A program made the translations under genes and the position numbers. The notes beneath the pieces were generated by a model. It was not told the DNA's origin. It saw only the letters and a program-made list of their open reading frames with translations, and did no database searches. A stretch of 37,215 nucleotides of DNA, from contig QWPB01000008.1 of assembly GCA_003671275.1 (NCBI GenBank), positions 1 to 37,215 on the forward strand, given 5' to 3'. The stretch is from Planctomycetota bacterium (GTDB lineage Bacteria; Planctomycetota; Planctomycetia; Planctomycetales; Planctomycetaceae). This document shows positions 8,203 through 16,357 of this stretch, in pieces; position 1 is the first letter of the stretch; every line of letters begins with the position of its first letter.

Positions 8203-8646
8203 TGACGCCTCCCTGGCGATCGCTCGGGTCACTGGCCGTCACCGAGTCGGAATCATCCGCCCCGTGACCTTGGAAGGCGAGGGATTCCCGCTGCTCCAAA
8301 GTCCTCGAACCAGCCACCCCCGCACGTCAGGTGTGGAATGGAACCAGAACAGACCGCAAGCGGTACAGGTTAGCGAAACAAGGGGGGAAGCGGCTACCGA
8401 GAGTTACCGGATTTTCCAATTCCGGAAGGGGATTCACAAAGTGAGTGAAAATCGGAGCCTCGATCTGGTGAGGCCAAGCGAGGGAACTCGGAGCGGGACT
8501 GGTGAGATCGATGCCAATCGTCGGGTGATGTGGATCACCGTTGGTGTCCGTGTGCACGCCTTTTGAAAATTGGTACGTCAGGCAATCCTGCTGTGGCCCA
8601 GATCGATGTTCTTCCCGGGCGCGCAGGGGAGGCCGGTTTGCCTGCC
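8203..8646. other. Intergenic region, no gene seen
   Basis: 444 bases between two reverse-strand genes. I see no convincing coding frame or RNA gene. It must hold the helicase gene's leader. At 8625-8648, next to the stop of the channel gene, an imperfect hairpin (AGGGGAGGC / GCCTGCCCT, one mismatch, 6-nt loop) could slow or end transcription, but no T-run follows on the reverse strand. Confidence 0.5.
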
Positions 8647-9486
8647 CTACTTGGGGGACGGACACACGGAGTCCGCAACGGGAGGATTGGTCTCGCGGAG
8701 ATACACCATCCAATAGACGCCCGCCACGAGCAACGTCCCGCCTGCCAGATTACCCAGGGTGGATGCAATCAGATTGCGAATGACCCCGGAGGCGGAAATG
8801 GTGTGATCGGGATCCCAAAGCATTCCCAGTGGCAGGAAGTACCAGTTGGCAATGGAGTGCTCCAGCCCCATGGCAACAAAGGCGGTGACGGGAAACATGA
8901 TGGCCATAATCTTGTCCGAGACCGTTCGTCCGCCCATGGCGAGCCACACCGCCAGGCAGACGAGTGCGTTGCAGAGGACCCCTCGAAAGAACACCGTTCC
9001 CCAGCCCAGTTCTGCTTTGGACTGAGCGATCTGAATGGCGGTTCTTCCGACGGCTCCACCGCTCAGCGAATCCAGATCACAGCATGCCACAATCGCGACG
9101 GTTGTCAGACAGCCCAGAACATTTCCGAGATAAGCCAGCCCCCAGTGGCGCAGGAGAGAACGCGTCGTGATCAGTCGACTGACCCACGACATGGCGAGCA
9201 GATTGTTCCCCGTGAACAACTCAGCGCCGCCGATCACCACCAGAACTAGTCCGAGCGAGAAGCTCATCCCCCCCAGCAGTCGCGTGACGCCAAAGCCCAG
9301 CTCGGAATTCTCGGTCGTTACAACAATAAAGAAATTGGCTCCGAGCGAGATAAAGGCCCCTGCCAGAACAGCCAGCAGCAGAATCGTCAGGACGCTGGCT
9401 TTCGCTTTGGTGACCCCCATGCTTTCCACTCGTCGGGCGATCTGTGCCGGCTGGAAGGCGTCATTGCTGAAATTACCATCGGCCAT
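8647..9486 (-). CDS. Formate/nitrite transporter (FNT) family channel
   Basis: A 279-residue membrane protein with six hydrophobic segments, the size of FocA/NirC. Family marks include GGAELFTGNNLLAMSW (the conserved G-x-E-LFTGN segment), the re-entrant LGNVLGC, RGVLCNALVCLAVWLA, and MGLEHSIANWYFLPLG, where the EHSIAN motif supplies the pore His. FNT proteins carry small monovalent anions (formate, nitrite, hydrosulfide, acetate/lactate) across the inner membrane; the specific ion cannot be read from sequence. The N-terminus is unusually extended with a polar helix (MADGNFSNDAFQPAQIARRVESMG). The ATG at 9486 has GGAGTG upstream. No formate- or nitrite-metabolism genes are adjacent. Confidence 0.93.
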   Translation of the reverse strand: MADGNFSNDAFQPAQIARRVESMGVTKAKASVLTILLLAVLAGAFISLGANFFIVVTTENSELGFGVTRLLGGMSFSLGLVLVVIGGAELFTGNNLLAMSWVSRLITTRSLLRHWGLAYLGNVLGCLTTVAIVACCDLDSLSGGAVGRTAIQIAQSKAELGWGTVFFRGVLCNALVCLAVWLAMGGRTVSDKIMAIMFPVTAFVAMGLEHSIANWYFLPLGMLWDPDHTISASGVIRNLIASTLGNLAGGTLLVAGVYWMVYLRETNPPVADSVCPSPK

Positions 9487-9946
9487 CGATCACTCCGTCA
9501 GGGGGCTGTGTCTGTCTGCCATGGTACGCGAACCAGCGATGTTCGAGCCAATGACCCGGCATTCTGCCCGTTGTTCGGCGTAGAAGCCGATCCTCGGCGT
9601 TCTTCAACAGGCCATTTTAGCGGGGACTTTTATTCCAGCCGCTTGCCTTAAGGAATACGATGCTTTGGACGGCATGCGCCAGGCAAGATTATTAGCCGTA
9701 CTGACGTTCCGAACGCACACCCTGCATACGATGTGGTCGGGAAGATGATTTGGAGCCAGACAATCGGGAGTGTAAGCTGGCGTGACGGCGGGTTGCGATT
9801 CGTGAGTCATGATGGGGAAGGCGATCCTGGATCGTTCTTCGGATGGTGAACATCATCCGAAATTGCTCGGCACCCGTCTGAGGCCATTGAATCGCCAACA
9901 GTCGCCGGACGATTGCATCCGCATACCTTACCGCAGGGAGTGCCCA
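9487..9946. other. Divergent intergenic region, no gene seen
   Basis: About 460 bases between the reverse channel gene and the forward gene starting at 9947. Short frames exist on both strands but none has a ribosome site plus recognisable protein. It should contain both divergent promoters; none was identified with confidence. Confidence 0.5.
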
Positions 9947-11236
9947 GTGGCCTGGAACCTTATGATTACTGGAAGCCTGCTCGGCCTGTGGAGTGTCTTG
10001 TATGCTGCCAATCCAGATGGTTCCGCTCGCCCTTTGGCGATGGTTTTGCCGCAGCAGGTCGCTGCGTTCGCGGCCGATCTTTCCTCGGATGCGCGGGCGA
10101 CTCGAACTCAGGCGGAGGCCGGGCTGATTGCCCTCGGGCCCGCTGCGCTGGAGCATCTGCCTCACGCGGACTCCGCACGTGATCCGCAGACCCGTGATAG
10201 CTTGCGACGTATTGCCAGGACGCTGGAAGCTGCGGATGCCGCCATCGCGCTCGAATCTCAGACCGTGTACGTTGCCGAACAAAGCACTCGGCGAAAATGG
10301 ATCGACGCATTGGCCTCGCAGACCGGGAACCAGTTCCGCCTGGATCAGGTTCCCCCGCGTTGGCTGGACGCGGGGACCAGACCGCCGGGCGTCGACCCGA
10401 TCAGTTTCTGGGAAGTAATTCGCTGGCTGGAAGCCGATCAGCAGGTTACAGCCACGATCGGTCGCGAAGCGAAGCTGCTTCCGCGTGCTTCTCAGCAGCC
10501 TTCCGCGAAGGTGCTGGCCGAACAGCATCGTGGTGTTTTCCGACTGCAATGTCTGGAGTGCCAGAGTCGACCGCTTCCTCGGGGGGGCCATTTGATTCGT
10601 ATTCGCGTCGGGGTGTGTGGCGAGCCCCGGTTGCGACCGTTGTTTCTGGTGTCGGGAGTGGATCAGTGGAAGGTGGTTGCCAAGCAGGAGGTCTGCGCCC
10701 CTTACACGCCCGGAGCCCGTCGTGAACTTCCGGGTGGGACGGGGACCATCGAAGTCAGCTGGGATTTTGTGATCCCTGCTGGAACACCGGTGCCAGACGC
10801 GGTGACGATTGACGGTGAGCTGGCGCTGACCTTGGCGACGCGCACTTCACGGATTGACTTTCGTGATCTGCAAGGCCCTTTTCCAATCACCCGTCGCCGG
10901 GGGCAATCGAGTGTCTCGGTGCTGGGGGTGACGTCCGATGTGGCTCATTCGAACATCCGGCTGGCTGTGGCATTGGGAGGGCGGGATGGTCTCTTTGAGT
11001 CGTACCGGGCCGCGTTGATGACGCCTGATCTGAAACTGGAACCGACACCGGGCAATATTCTTGCCCCGGTTGATATCAACCAGATTCAGGAAGCCCCGGA
11101 AGGGGTCGTGCTGGAATGTCATTTTCCGGCGGAGATTCCCGCAGGGGCCAGTTTACAAGCTCAGGTTCCCACGGTCATTGCGACGGAGAAGATTGCATTC
11201 TGGTTTGAGCAGGTTCCGGTAACGCCCGCCCCGTGA
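9947..11236 (+). CDS. Secreted protein of unknown function (HEAT-like N-terminal region)
   Basis: A 429-residue protein from a GTG preceded by CAGGGAG; the frame is open upstream to 9809 but the GTG gives a clean signal peptide (VAWNLMITGSLLGLWSVLYA, cleavage before ANP). Residues about 25-100 are helical and resemble one or two HEAT-like repeats often seen in planctomycete proteins (RATRTQAEAGLIALGPAALEHL...TRDSLRRIARTLE). The rest is beta-rich with no family I recognise. A C-L-E-C pair (RLQCLECQSR) and other Cys could form a disulfide or metal site. It is convergent with ftsI (20-bp gap). Role unknown. Confidence 0.75.
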   Translation: MAWNLMITGSLLGLWSVLYAANPDGSARPLAMVLPQQVAAFAADLSSDARATRTQAEAGLIALGPAALEHLPHADSARDPQTRDSLRRIARTLEAADAAIALESQTVYVAEQSTRRKWIDALASQTGNQFRLDQVPPRWLDAGTRPPGVDPISFWEVIRWLEADQQVTATIGREAKLLPRASQQPSAKVLAEQHRGVFRLQCLECQSRPLPRGGHLIRIRVGVCGEPRLRPLFLVSGVDQWKVVAKQEVCAPYTPGARRELPGGTGTIEVSWDFVIPAGTPVPDAVTIDGELALTLATRTSRIDFRDLQGPFPITRRRGQSSVSVLGVTSDVAHSNIRLAVALGGRDGLFESYRAALMTPDLKLEPTPGNILAPVDINQIQEAPEGVVLECHFPAEIPAGASLQAQVPTVIATEKIAFWFEQVPVTPAP

Positions 11237-11256
11237 TCATGATTGAGTCGGAGGAA

Positions 11257-12969
11257 TCAGGGGCGGCGGTCTGAGATTCGGGTAGGAACTTGCATGTATG
11301 GCAAGACCTCGCGAACGATCTCGGCGGCCACCGGCGCGGCAACGATTCCGCCGTAGTCGCTGCCCGCGCTGGTCGGCTCATCGACCGTGACGATGACCAC
11401 CACGCGGGGGGCAATCACCGGGGCACCGCAAACAAACGAACTGACGTGGCGAGTGTGCGAGTATTTGCCATTGGGTTCGATTTTCTGAGAAGTCCCGGTT
11501 TTTCCAAACAGTGGATACTCATCAATGCGGGCTTTGGTTCCTGTACCTCGTAAGACGACATCCGTCATGGCTTCCTGCACTACCCAGCGTGCGGATTCGT
11601 GGCCAAAGACTTCCGTCGAAAGCACGTTGGAACTGCTCCCCGTTCCGGGGCGGGAAAGTGTCAGGTGCGGTGTGACCCAATGGCCTCCGTTGGCCAGTGC
11701 CCCATGTGCCGCCAGTAGCTGAAGCGGCGTTGCGGTCAGCTCCTGCCCCATGGGGATCGATCCCGTCGAGTAGATCGTCCATTCTTCGATGGGATGGAGT
11801 GTCCCAGGCAATTCGCCCGGCAGTTCGATACCCGTCCGGCGACCGAAACCCAGCTGCCGCGCGACATGCTCCAGCCGGGTGTTGGTCATTCGCTCGCCGA
11901 TCCGGGCCATCCCCACATTACTCGATTTGACCAGGATCTCTTTGACGGTCAGCGAACCATAGCGGTGATGGTCATGCAGCACACGTGGCCCCATGCGATA
12001 GACGCCGTGGCCACAGTGGAACGATTCGTCGTTACGGATCACACCTTCATCGAGGGCACCCGCCACGATCAGCGGTTTGAACGTCGATCCCGGTTCATAG
12101 GCAGCCTGGATCGCCAGATTCCGCCATGAGTTGGGCGGGGCCTGGTCTGGCTGTGTCGGATTAAATGCCGGACGACTGGCCATGGCCAGAACTTCGCCCG
12201 ACCACGGATCCAGGACTACGGCACAGGCCCCATGCGGCCGGTGCTGTTCCATCAGTTTGTCGAGTTGTCGTTCCACATGCAGTTGTGTCACGGTATCGAT
12301 CGACAGCTGAATGTTTTCACCGGGGGTGGCTGGTTCGGATTGCTCGCCATCGATCGCGATTACGAAACCTCGCGAATCTCGGACAATAGGACGGCGTCCC
12401 GGGGTTCCGATCAGTCGGGAATGCAGGCTTTCTTCCACTCCACCGTGGGGCATACCGTCAATGTCACGCCACCCCAGAATATGCCCGGCAAGGGCTCCCT
12501 GAGGATATTCCCGCTGAAACTCAGAACGAAACCCCCATTCGGTACGCGGCAGTCTGGCAATGAGTATCCGGTTGACTTCGTCATCTGTCAGCCGACGTTT
12601 GATCCACAGAAAGCGTTTGTCCTGCGCATTCAGAATCCGTTCCTGGAGCGTATCCGCCGGGATGCCGATGGCAGCTTCCAAAGCCAGGGCCGTGGCCAGC
12701 GGGTCGCTGACCGCCTGCGGGTCAAGAAAAAGACTCTGAACCGAAACGGTGGTTGCAAGCAGCCGACCCCGACGGTCCACAAGATCACCGGGACGCGCGG
12801 GAACAATTTCGAACGACTGCTGCTGGCGCGTGGCCCGCCGCGTGAATTGTTCGCGCTGCCACCCCTGAATCTGGAGCAGTCGCAGGATGAGCAATCCCCA
12901 GACCACGGTCAGCCCCCAGGCGACCGTCAGTGAACGCCATCTCATCGGGGGGGCTGTGTCAGCAGACAT
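11257..12969 (-). CDS. ftsI: Peptidoglycan transpeptidase, class B PBP (FtsI/PBP3-like)
   Basis: A 570-residue class B penicillin-binding protein that cross-links septal peptidoglycan. It has a single N-terminal membrane helix (about 12-31), a PBP-dimer/pedestal region starting RPGDLVDRRGRLLATT (58-73), and a transpeptidase domain with the three active-site motifs: S-T-F-K in EPGSTFKPL (about 295), S-S-N in KSSNVGMARIG (about 350) and K-T-G in FGKTGTSQK (about 490). LDPWSGEVLAMASRPAFNP is typical of FtsI rather than PBP2. No C-terminal PASTA domains. It lies 100 bp downstream of the FtsL-like gene on the same strand. Planctomycetes make peptidoglycan but lack FtsZ, so its partner machinery is of interest. 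The start could also be an ATG 8 codons in; the longer form is given. Confidence 0.93.
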   Translation of the reverse strand: MSADTAPPMRWRSLTVAWGLTVVWGLLILRLLQIQGWQREQFTRRATRQQQSFEIVPARPGDLVDRRGRLLATTVSVQSLFLDPQAVSDPLATALALEAAIGIPADTLQERILNAQDKRFLWIKRRLTDDEVNRILIARLPRTEWGFRSEFQREYPQGALAGHILGWRDIDGMPHGGVEESLHSRLIGTPGRRPIVRDSRGFVIAIDGEQSEPATPGENIQLSIDTVTQLHVERQLDKLMEQHRPHGACAVVLDPWSGEVLAMASRPAFNPTQPDQAPPNSWRNLAIQAAYEPGSTFKPLIVAGALDEGVIRNDESFHCGHGVYRMGPRVLHDHHRYGSLTVKEILVKSSNVGMARIGERMTNTRLEHVARQLGFGRRTGIELPGELPGTLHPIEEWTIYSTGSIPMGQELTATPLQLLAAHGALANGGHWVTPHLTLSRPGTGSSSNVLSTEVFGHESARWVVQEAMTDVVLRGTGTKARIDEYPLFGKTGTSQKIEPNGKYSHTRHVSSFVCGAPVIAPRVVVIVTVDEPTSAGSDYGGIVAAPVAAEIVREVLPYMQVPTRISDRRP

Positions 12970-13069
12970 CGCCAGTTCGTGACCTCAGCGGTATGTCGTT
13001 CACCCCGGGGCGTACACGAGACGCTGGTACAGGGTGAAGGAGTGTGGGAATTCCGGGCGAATCGTCATG

Positions 13070-13339
13070 TTATCGACGCGGGGGCGGTGGGACTCGCGAT
13101 TTCCCACGCTGGACGGTACGTTCAACCTCAGCGAGCCGTAACCCCTCCATTAATCGCTCGGGAGCCCCCAATTCCTGGCTGCGGAATGTGAGTTTTACGT
13201 ACCGTTCCTCCAACTGTTGCAATCGATATTGCTGGAGTGTTCGTACTCTTCTCAAGTCGAGAGTCCGCTTCTGAATAGCCACGCCTGCGGCGGCGATCAG
13301 CACGATCAGCGTCAAGGCGGCGCAGAATCGGAAGAACAT
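13070..13339 (-). CDS. FtsL/DivIC-like short membrane coiled-coil protein
   Basis: An 89-residue bitopic protein: MFFRFCAALTLIVLIAAAGVAIQ (helix, about 3-22), then a charged helix with leucine-type heptads (LRRVRTLQQYRLQQLEERYVKL, about 27-48) and a basic, Pro-rich tail (VPPPPRR). Size, topology (short N-terminus, one helix, periplasmic coiled coil) and position directly before ftsI match FtsL, the division scaffold that recruits and activates FtsI. Sequence identity in FtsL is always low, so the call rests on architecture and context. The ATG at 13339 has AAGGAG about 11 bases upstream. rsmH/mraZ, which normally precede ftsL, are not present here. Confidence 0.7.
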   Translation of the reverse strand: MFFRFCAALTLIVLIAAAGVAIQKRTLDLRRVRTLQQYRLQQLEERYVKLTFRSQELGAPERLMEGLRLAEVERTVQRGKSRVPPPPRR

Positions 13340-13542
13340 GGCTGATCAGACTCCTTTCCGGGGGATCGTATGGCAGATATCGACCATTCTGGACGGGCCG
13401 GGTGATGGTGATTTCCACGTTCCCAACCGGAAGTGGTCCCGTGACTTGCGTTGTCGAATTCACGGCCACAGAATCGGAATGAGGGGCTCGACTCATTCGA
13501 GACGGGCTCTCTGGTGACACCGCCCGCAATTGGAATGCACAC

Positions 13543-14199
13543 ATGAAATGCTTGTGGCTGCTGTTGTTGGTTTTCAATTGGGAATCTGTCAGTGGTGCGG
13601 AAGAATTGCCGGTGCTGGCCACCGAGGACTTTGAGTCTGGTAATCTCTCTCGATGGACGGCGACCGATCCCACCGCGTGGAATTGGGAAGAGGCTCGCGG
13701 ATCGCACGTCCTTCACCAGTTCCGTCAGAGCCAGGTGGCCACTCCCGTGCGTTCGCCCTTCAATCGGGCCGTTCTGAAAGGGGTGCCTGTTCGCGATTTT
13801 CAGCTGGATGTCGATCTCCAGACGACGACTCGCGACTATCCTCATCGGAGTCTTTGCCTGGTGTTTGGGTATCAGGATCCCACGCATTTTTACTACGTGC
13901 ATCTGGGGCAGCAGGCGGATGACCATGCGAATCAGATTTTTATTGTGAAGGAGGCCCCGCGAATCAAGATCTCTCTGACCTCGACTCCGGGGACGCCTTG
14001 GGATGATCAGTGGCACCATGTGCGGATTCGTCGGACAGTTGAGTCGGGCGATATTGCCGTTTATTTTGATCAGATGGAGAAACCGGTTATGACCGCACGT
14101 GACACATCGTTGGAATGGGGGGCCGTCGGGATCGGTTCTTTTGATGACACGGGCCGGTTCGACAATTTTGTGTTGCGAGGAGTCTCCGCCGCCCGGTAG
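13543..14199 (+). CDS. Secreted LamG/DUF1080-like beta-sandwich protein
   Basis: A 218-residue protein with a signal peptide (MKCLWLLLLVFNWESVSGAEE, cleavage after SGA). The mature part has the layout of concanavalin-like beta-sandwiches related to the 3-keto-disaccharide hydrolase (DUF1080) group: TEDFESGNLSRWTATD at the start, VLVF/GYQDPTHFYYVHLGQQAD in the middle, WHHVRIRR and IAVYFDQMEKPVMTARD, closing with GAVGIGSFDDTGRFDNFVL. Such domains bind or process carbohydrate outside the cytoplasm, but catalytic residues cannot be confirmed by eye and this may be a pure binding domain. It is divergent from the ftsL-like gene and followed by another secreted protein after 69 bp. Confidence 0.82.
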   Translation: MKCLWLLLLVFNWESVSGAEELPVLATEDFESGNLSRWTATDPTAWNWEEARGSHVLHQFRQSQVATPVRSPFNRAVLKGVPVRDFQLDVDLQTTTRDYPHRSLCLVFGYQDPTHFYYVHLGQQADDHANQIFIVKEAPRIKISLTSTPGTPWDDQWHHVRIRRTVESGDIAVYFDQMEKPVMTARDTSLEWGAVGIGSFDDTGRFDNFVLRGVSAAR

Positions 14200-14268
14200 G
14201 AAGGTGTTCCTGCGGGTTGCGGTTTTCAAACCAACTCGCGTCTGTTCTCTCTTGCCGGAACTTTGGTC

Positions 14269-15105
14269 ATGTTTCGAACTCTTCTGATGCTGCTGGGGAT
14301 GACTCTCTGCCTGTCGACAGTGGTCACGGGGCATGATCATCTCCATTTTCGTGGCAAGTTGTTGACCTTCCGGCATTACGTTTACGGGAAGTTCAACTCC
14401 GCCGCCGGTCGGTCCGGGACCGTGAATCTGGGCTATGCACACGGACTGATGATTGGACAGGAACTGGCCGTGTTGCGGCCCGCCGAGGGGAAATTGCTTC
14501 CGATGGGAGTACTGCGGTTGACGGACGTGCGGGCGGGAGATGCCTATGGGCGTTTTGAGTCCGACTACACACTGGATTCCGAAGATCTCGTGCTGGTGTC
14601 GGCCCGCGATCTGAATCTTTGGCGGGGGCGATCGCGAATCGATCAAGTCACCCTCGATACACTTTACATCCGGTCGTCCCAGCGGGGGTACGACACGGGA
14701 TCACTGTCTCCTGAACTGATGAAGGAACTGGGACATGATGACGACTTGATGAATCGTCGCGTCATCGCGCGAAACATCAATGCGATCAATCCGTTACCCG
14801 ATCAGCCCATCGTTAAGGTTGATCGAACTGTCCGGGGGGCCTTTCGTCCGGCCAATTCAATGGAAGGTCTCGATCTGTTTCTGTCTCCTCATGACAAGGA
14901 GCTGGCACGGGATCAGCCCACGTTGAATCTCGAAACAGGACTGGCTCGGTTTGTACTGTCCAATGCCGCCGGACGGGTTGAAGTCAGTCCCGAGATATTG
15001 CAATCGCTGACCCATCACTTGTCCGAAGATGCCAAGACGGAGGATGTGCGGCAGATTCTGGACGACAATAATGGGCGCATTCGGCACTTGATTCAACCGC
15101 GGTAA
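14269..15105 (+). CDS. Secreted protein of unknown function
   Basis: A 278-residue protein with a clear signal peptide (MFRTLLMLLGMTLCLSTVVTG). The mature start is His-rich (HDHLHF). Residues about 45-95 (SGTVNLGYAHGLMIGQELAVLR...MGVLRLTDVRAGDAYGRF) resemble the small SH3-like barrel found in planctomycete and FlgT-like secreted proteins, with the GTV-x-L-G-x-x-x-G-L-x-x-G-x-E pattern. The C-terminal half is acidic and helical with no recognised domain. An upstream TTG is in frame, but the ATG at 14269 gives a better signal peptide. It follows the beta-sandwich protein on the same strand. Confidence 0.75.
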   Translation: MFRTLLMLLGMTLCLSTVVTGHDHLHFRGKLLTFRHYVYGKFNSAAGRSGTVNLGYAHGLMIGQELAVLRPAEGKLLPMGVLRLTDVRAGDAYGRFESDYTLDSEDLVLVSARDLNLWRGRSRIDQVTLDTLYIRSSQRGYDTGSLSPELMKELGHDDDLMNRRVIARNINAINPLPDQPIVKVDRTVRGAFRPANSMEGLDLFLSPHDKELARDQPTLNLETGLARFVLSNAAGRVEVSPEILQSLTHHLSEDAKTEDVRQILDDNNGRIRHLIQPR

Positions 15106-15199
15106 CGGGTGCGATGACAGCCTGGAACGGATCATGGTAAAATCGGCATAGAGGCAATGCGATCACAATCAGGGTGTGACGTTCTCCGTGGAGAAATCA

Positions 15200-15853
15200 G
15201 TGAACCCCCTCGACGATCCCAAATATCAGATTGGTCCAGTCCGGTCACCAGCGGATGCGCCTCCGGGGGCGATCATCAGCTCGGACACTTGTCGAACCCA
15301 ACGTATTCCTCCGGGACAGTCGCAGACTCGCAAGTGGCCCGTGCTGCACTTTGCGGATGTTCCGGATGTTGATTTGTCGACATGGACGCTGCAGGTGGGC
15401 GGACTGGTCGCGACACCACTGACATACACTTGGGAGCAGTATCGTGCTCTGCCCCGAGTGCGGGTGTTTGCGGATTTCCACTGCGTGACTCGCTGGTCAC
15501 GACTCGGGAATGTCTGGGAAGGCGTCTCCGTTCACGAACTGGCCCGGCGGGCGGGGCTGCAGCCCCAGGCTCAATATGTCATTGCCACGGGATACGATTA
15601 TGGCTGGACAACCAACCTGCCATTGTCGGATTTCCTGGCTCCGGATGCTCTTATCGCTGACCAGCATGATGGAGAGCCGATCGATGCGGATCACGGCGGC
15701 CCGGCGCGGTTAATGGTTCCTCTGCTCTATGCCTGGAAAAGTGCCAAATGGATCAAACGGATCGACTTCGTGGCGCATGACCAGCCCGGATATTGGGAAC
15801 GCGCGGGCTACCATAATCATGGCGATCCCTGGACCGAAGAACGGTTCGGCTGA
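15200..15853 (+). CDS. Sulfite-oxidase-like molybdopterin oxidoreductase
   Basis: A 217-residue protein of the oxidoreductase molybdopterin-binding family (sulfite oxidase / MsrP type). Diagnostic parts are RIPPGQSQTRKWPVLH near the N-terminus, WTLQVGGLV, FHCVTRWS with C95 as the molybdenum ligand, GYDYGWTTNLPLSDF, and the C-terminal GGPARLMVPLLYAWKSAKWIKRIDF. No signal peptide or heme/dimerisation domain is seen, so it resembles the short cytoplasmic SOR-like group, for which the substrate is unknown. A GTG at 15200 with GGAG 6 nt before is preferred over an earlier in-frame GTG at 15176 with no proper site. It lies 21 bp before a DUF4149-like membrane protein gene, which suggests an electron-transfer or anchoring partner. 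Confidence 0.9.
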   Translation: MNPLDDPKYQIGPVRSPADAPPGAIISSDTCRTQRIPPGQSQTRKWPVLHFADVPDVDLSTWTLQVGGLVATPLTYTWEQYRALPRVRVFADFHCVTRWSRLGNVWEGVSVHELARRAGLQPQAQYVIATGYDYGWTTNLPLSDFLAPDALIADQHDGEPIDADHGGPARLMVPLLYAWKSAKWIKRIDFVAHDQPGYWERAGYHNHGDPWTEERFG

Positions 15854-15874
15854 GTCGCGGCATTCTGGAAAATC

Positions 15875-16357
15875 ATGTCTCAATTCGCACTGATGGTTTC
15901 ACGACTGGCTGCCTCCGCCTGGGTGGGGGCAGCCGTGTTGTTTGTCGCAACCGGGGTCCGTCAGGTCACATCCGGGCTGTTCTCAATGACGACGACAGAC
16001 CAGTTGGTCCTGCTTCGCTTTCCGTTGTACTACATTTGCGGTTACAGCCTGATGACCGTGGCGATCGTGGGGACGACATTGGCGCGGGCTGCTCTGGGCC
16101 GCGGTCAGCGTGCGTGTTCGATGGTCTGCTTAGGAGTGGCATTACTGCTGATGTCCTTCGACTATATGGTGATCTACTCACCACTGGCCGGGATGATCAG
16201 TCCGCCGGGCCAACCGCGTGGGCCAGGGTTTCAGACGCTGCATCGGGCCTCCATGGGAATCAATCTGGCGGATCTGCTGTTAGTCGCCGTCGCTGCTGGG
16301 ACGCTATGCTGGCCCAGGAGCACCGAGTTTGTGGTTTCACGGGAGGCCAACGGATGA
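15875..16357 (+). CDS. DUF4149-like four-helix membrane protein
   Basis: A 160-residue protein with four hydrophobic helices (about 7-27, 45-70, 78-100, 125-147). LAASAWVGAAVLF near the start, LRFPLYYICGYSLM, DYMVIYSPLAGMI and FQTLHRASMGINLADLLLVAVAA near the end fit DUF4149-type integral membrane proteins (the F-x-x-L-H-R-x-S-x-G-x-N motif). The function is unknown. It starts 21 bp after the molybdoenzyme gene and its stop overlaps the next start as ATGA, so the three genes are probably one transcript. An anchor or quinone-linked partner for the molybdoenzyme is a guess from context. Confidence 0.8.
   Translation: MSQFALMVSRLAASAWVGAAVLFVATGVRQVTSGLFSMTTTDQLVLLRFPLYYICGYSLMTVAIVGTTLARAALGRGQRACSMVCLGVALLLMSFDYMVIYSPLAGMISPPGQPRGPGFQTLHRASMGINLADLLLVAVAAGTLCWPRSTEFVVSREANG

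Noticed and set aside
8203-8646. A possible tRNA-like stretch in the helicase leader
   Set aside because: A GGTTCGA-like sequence is present on the reverse strand, but the T-arm, anticodon arm and acceptor stem do not pair.
4867-9486. A defence island around the SNF2 helicase
   Set aside because: No nuclease, methylase, phospholipase or other defence partner is adjacent; only a formate/nitrite-type channel is nearby.
13312-14646. A long reverse-strand open frame (444 codons) opposite the two secreted-protein genes
   Set aside because: It is rich in His, Arg and Pro, has no family features or ribosome site, and overlaps two forward genes with good signal peptides; it is a shadow of G+C-rich codons.
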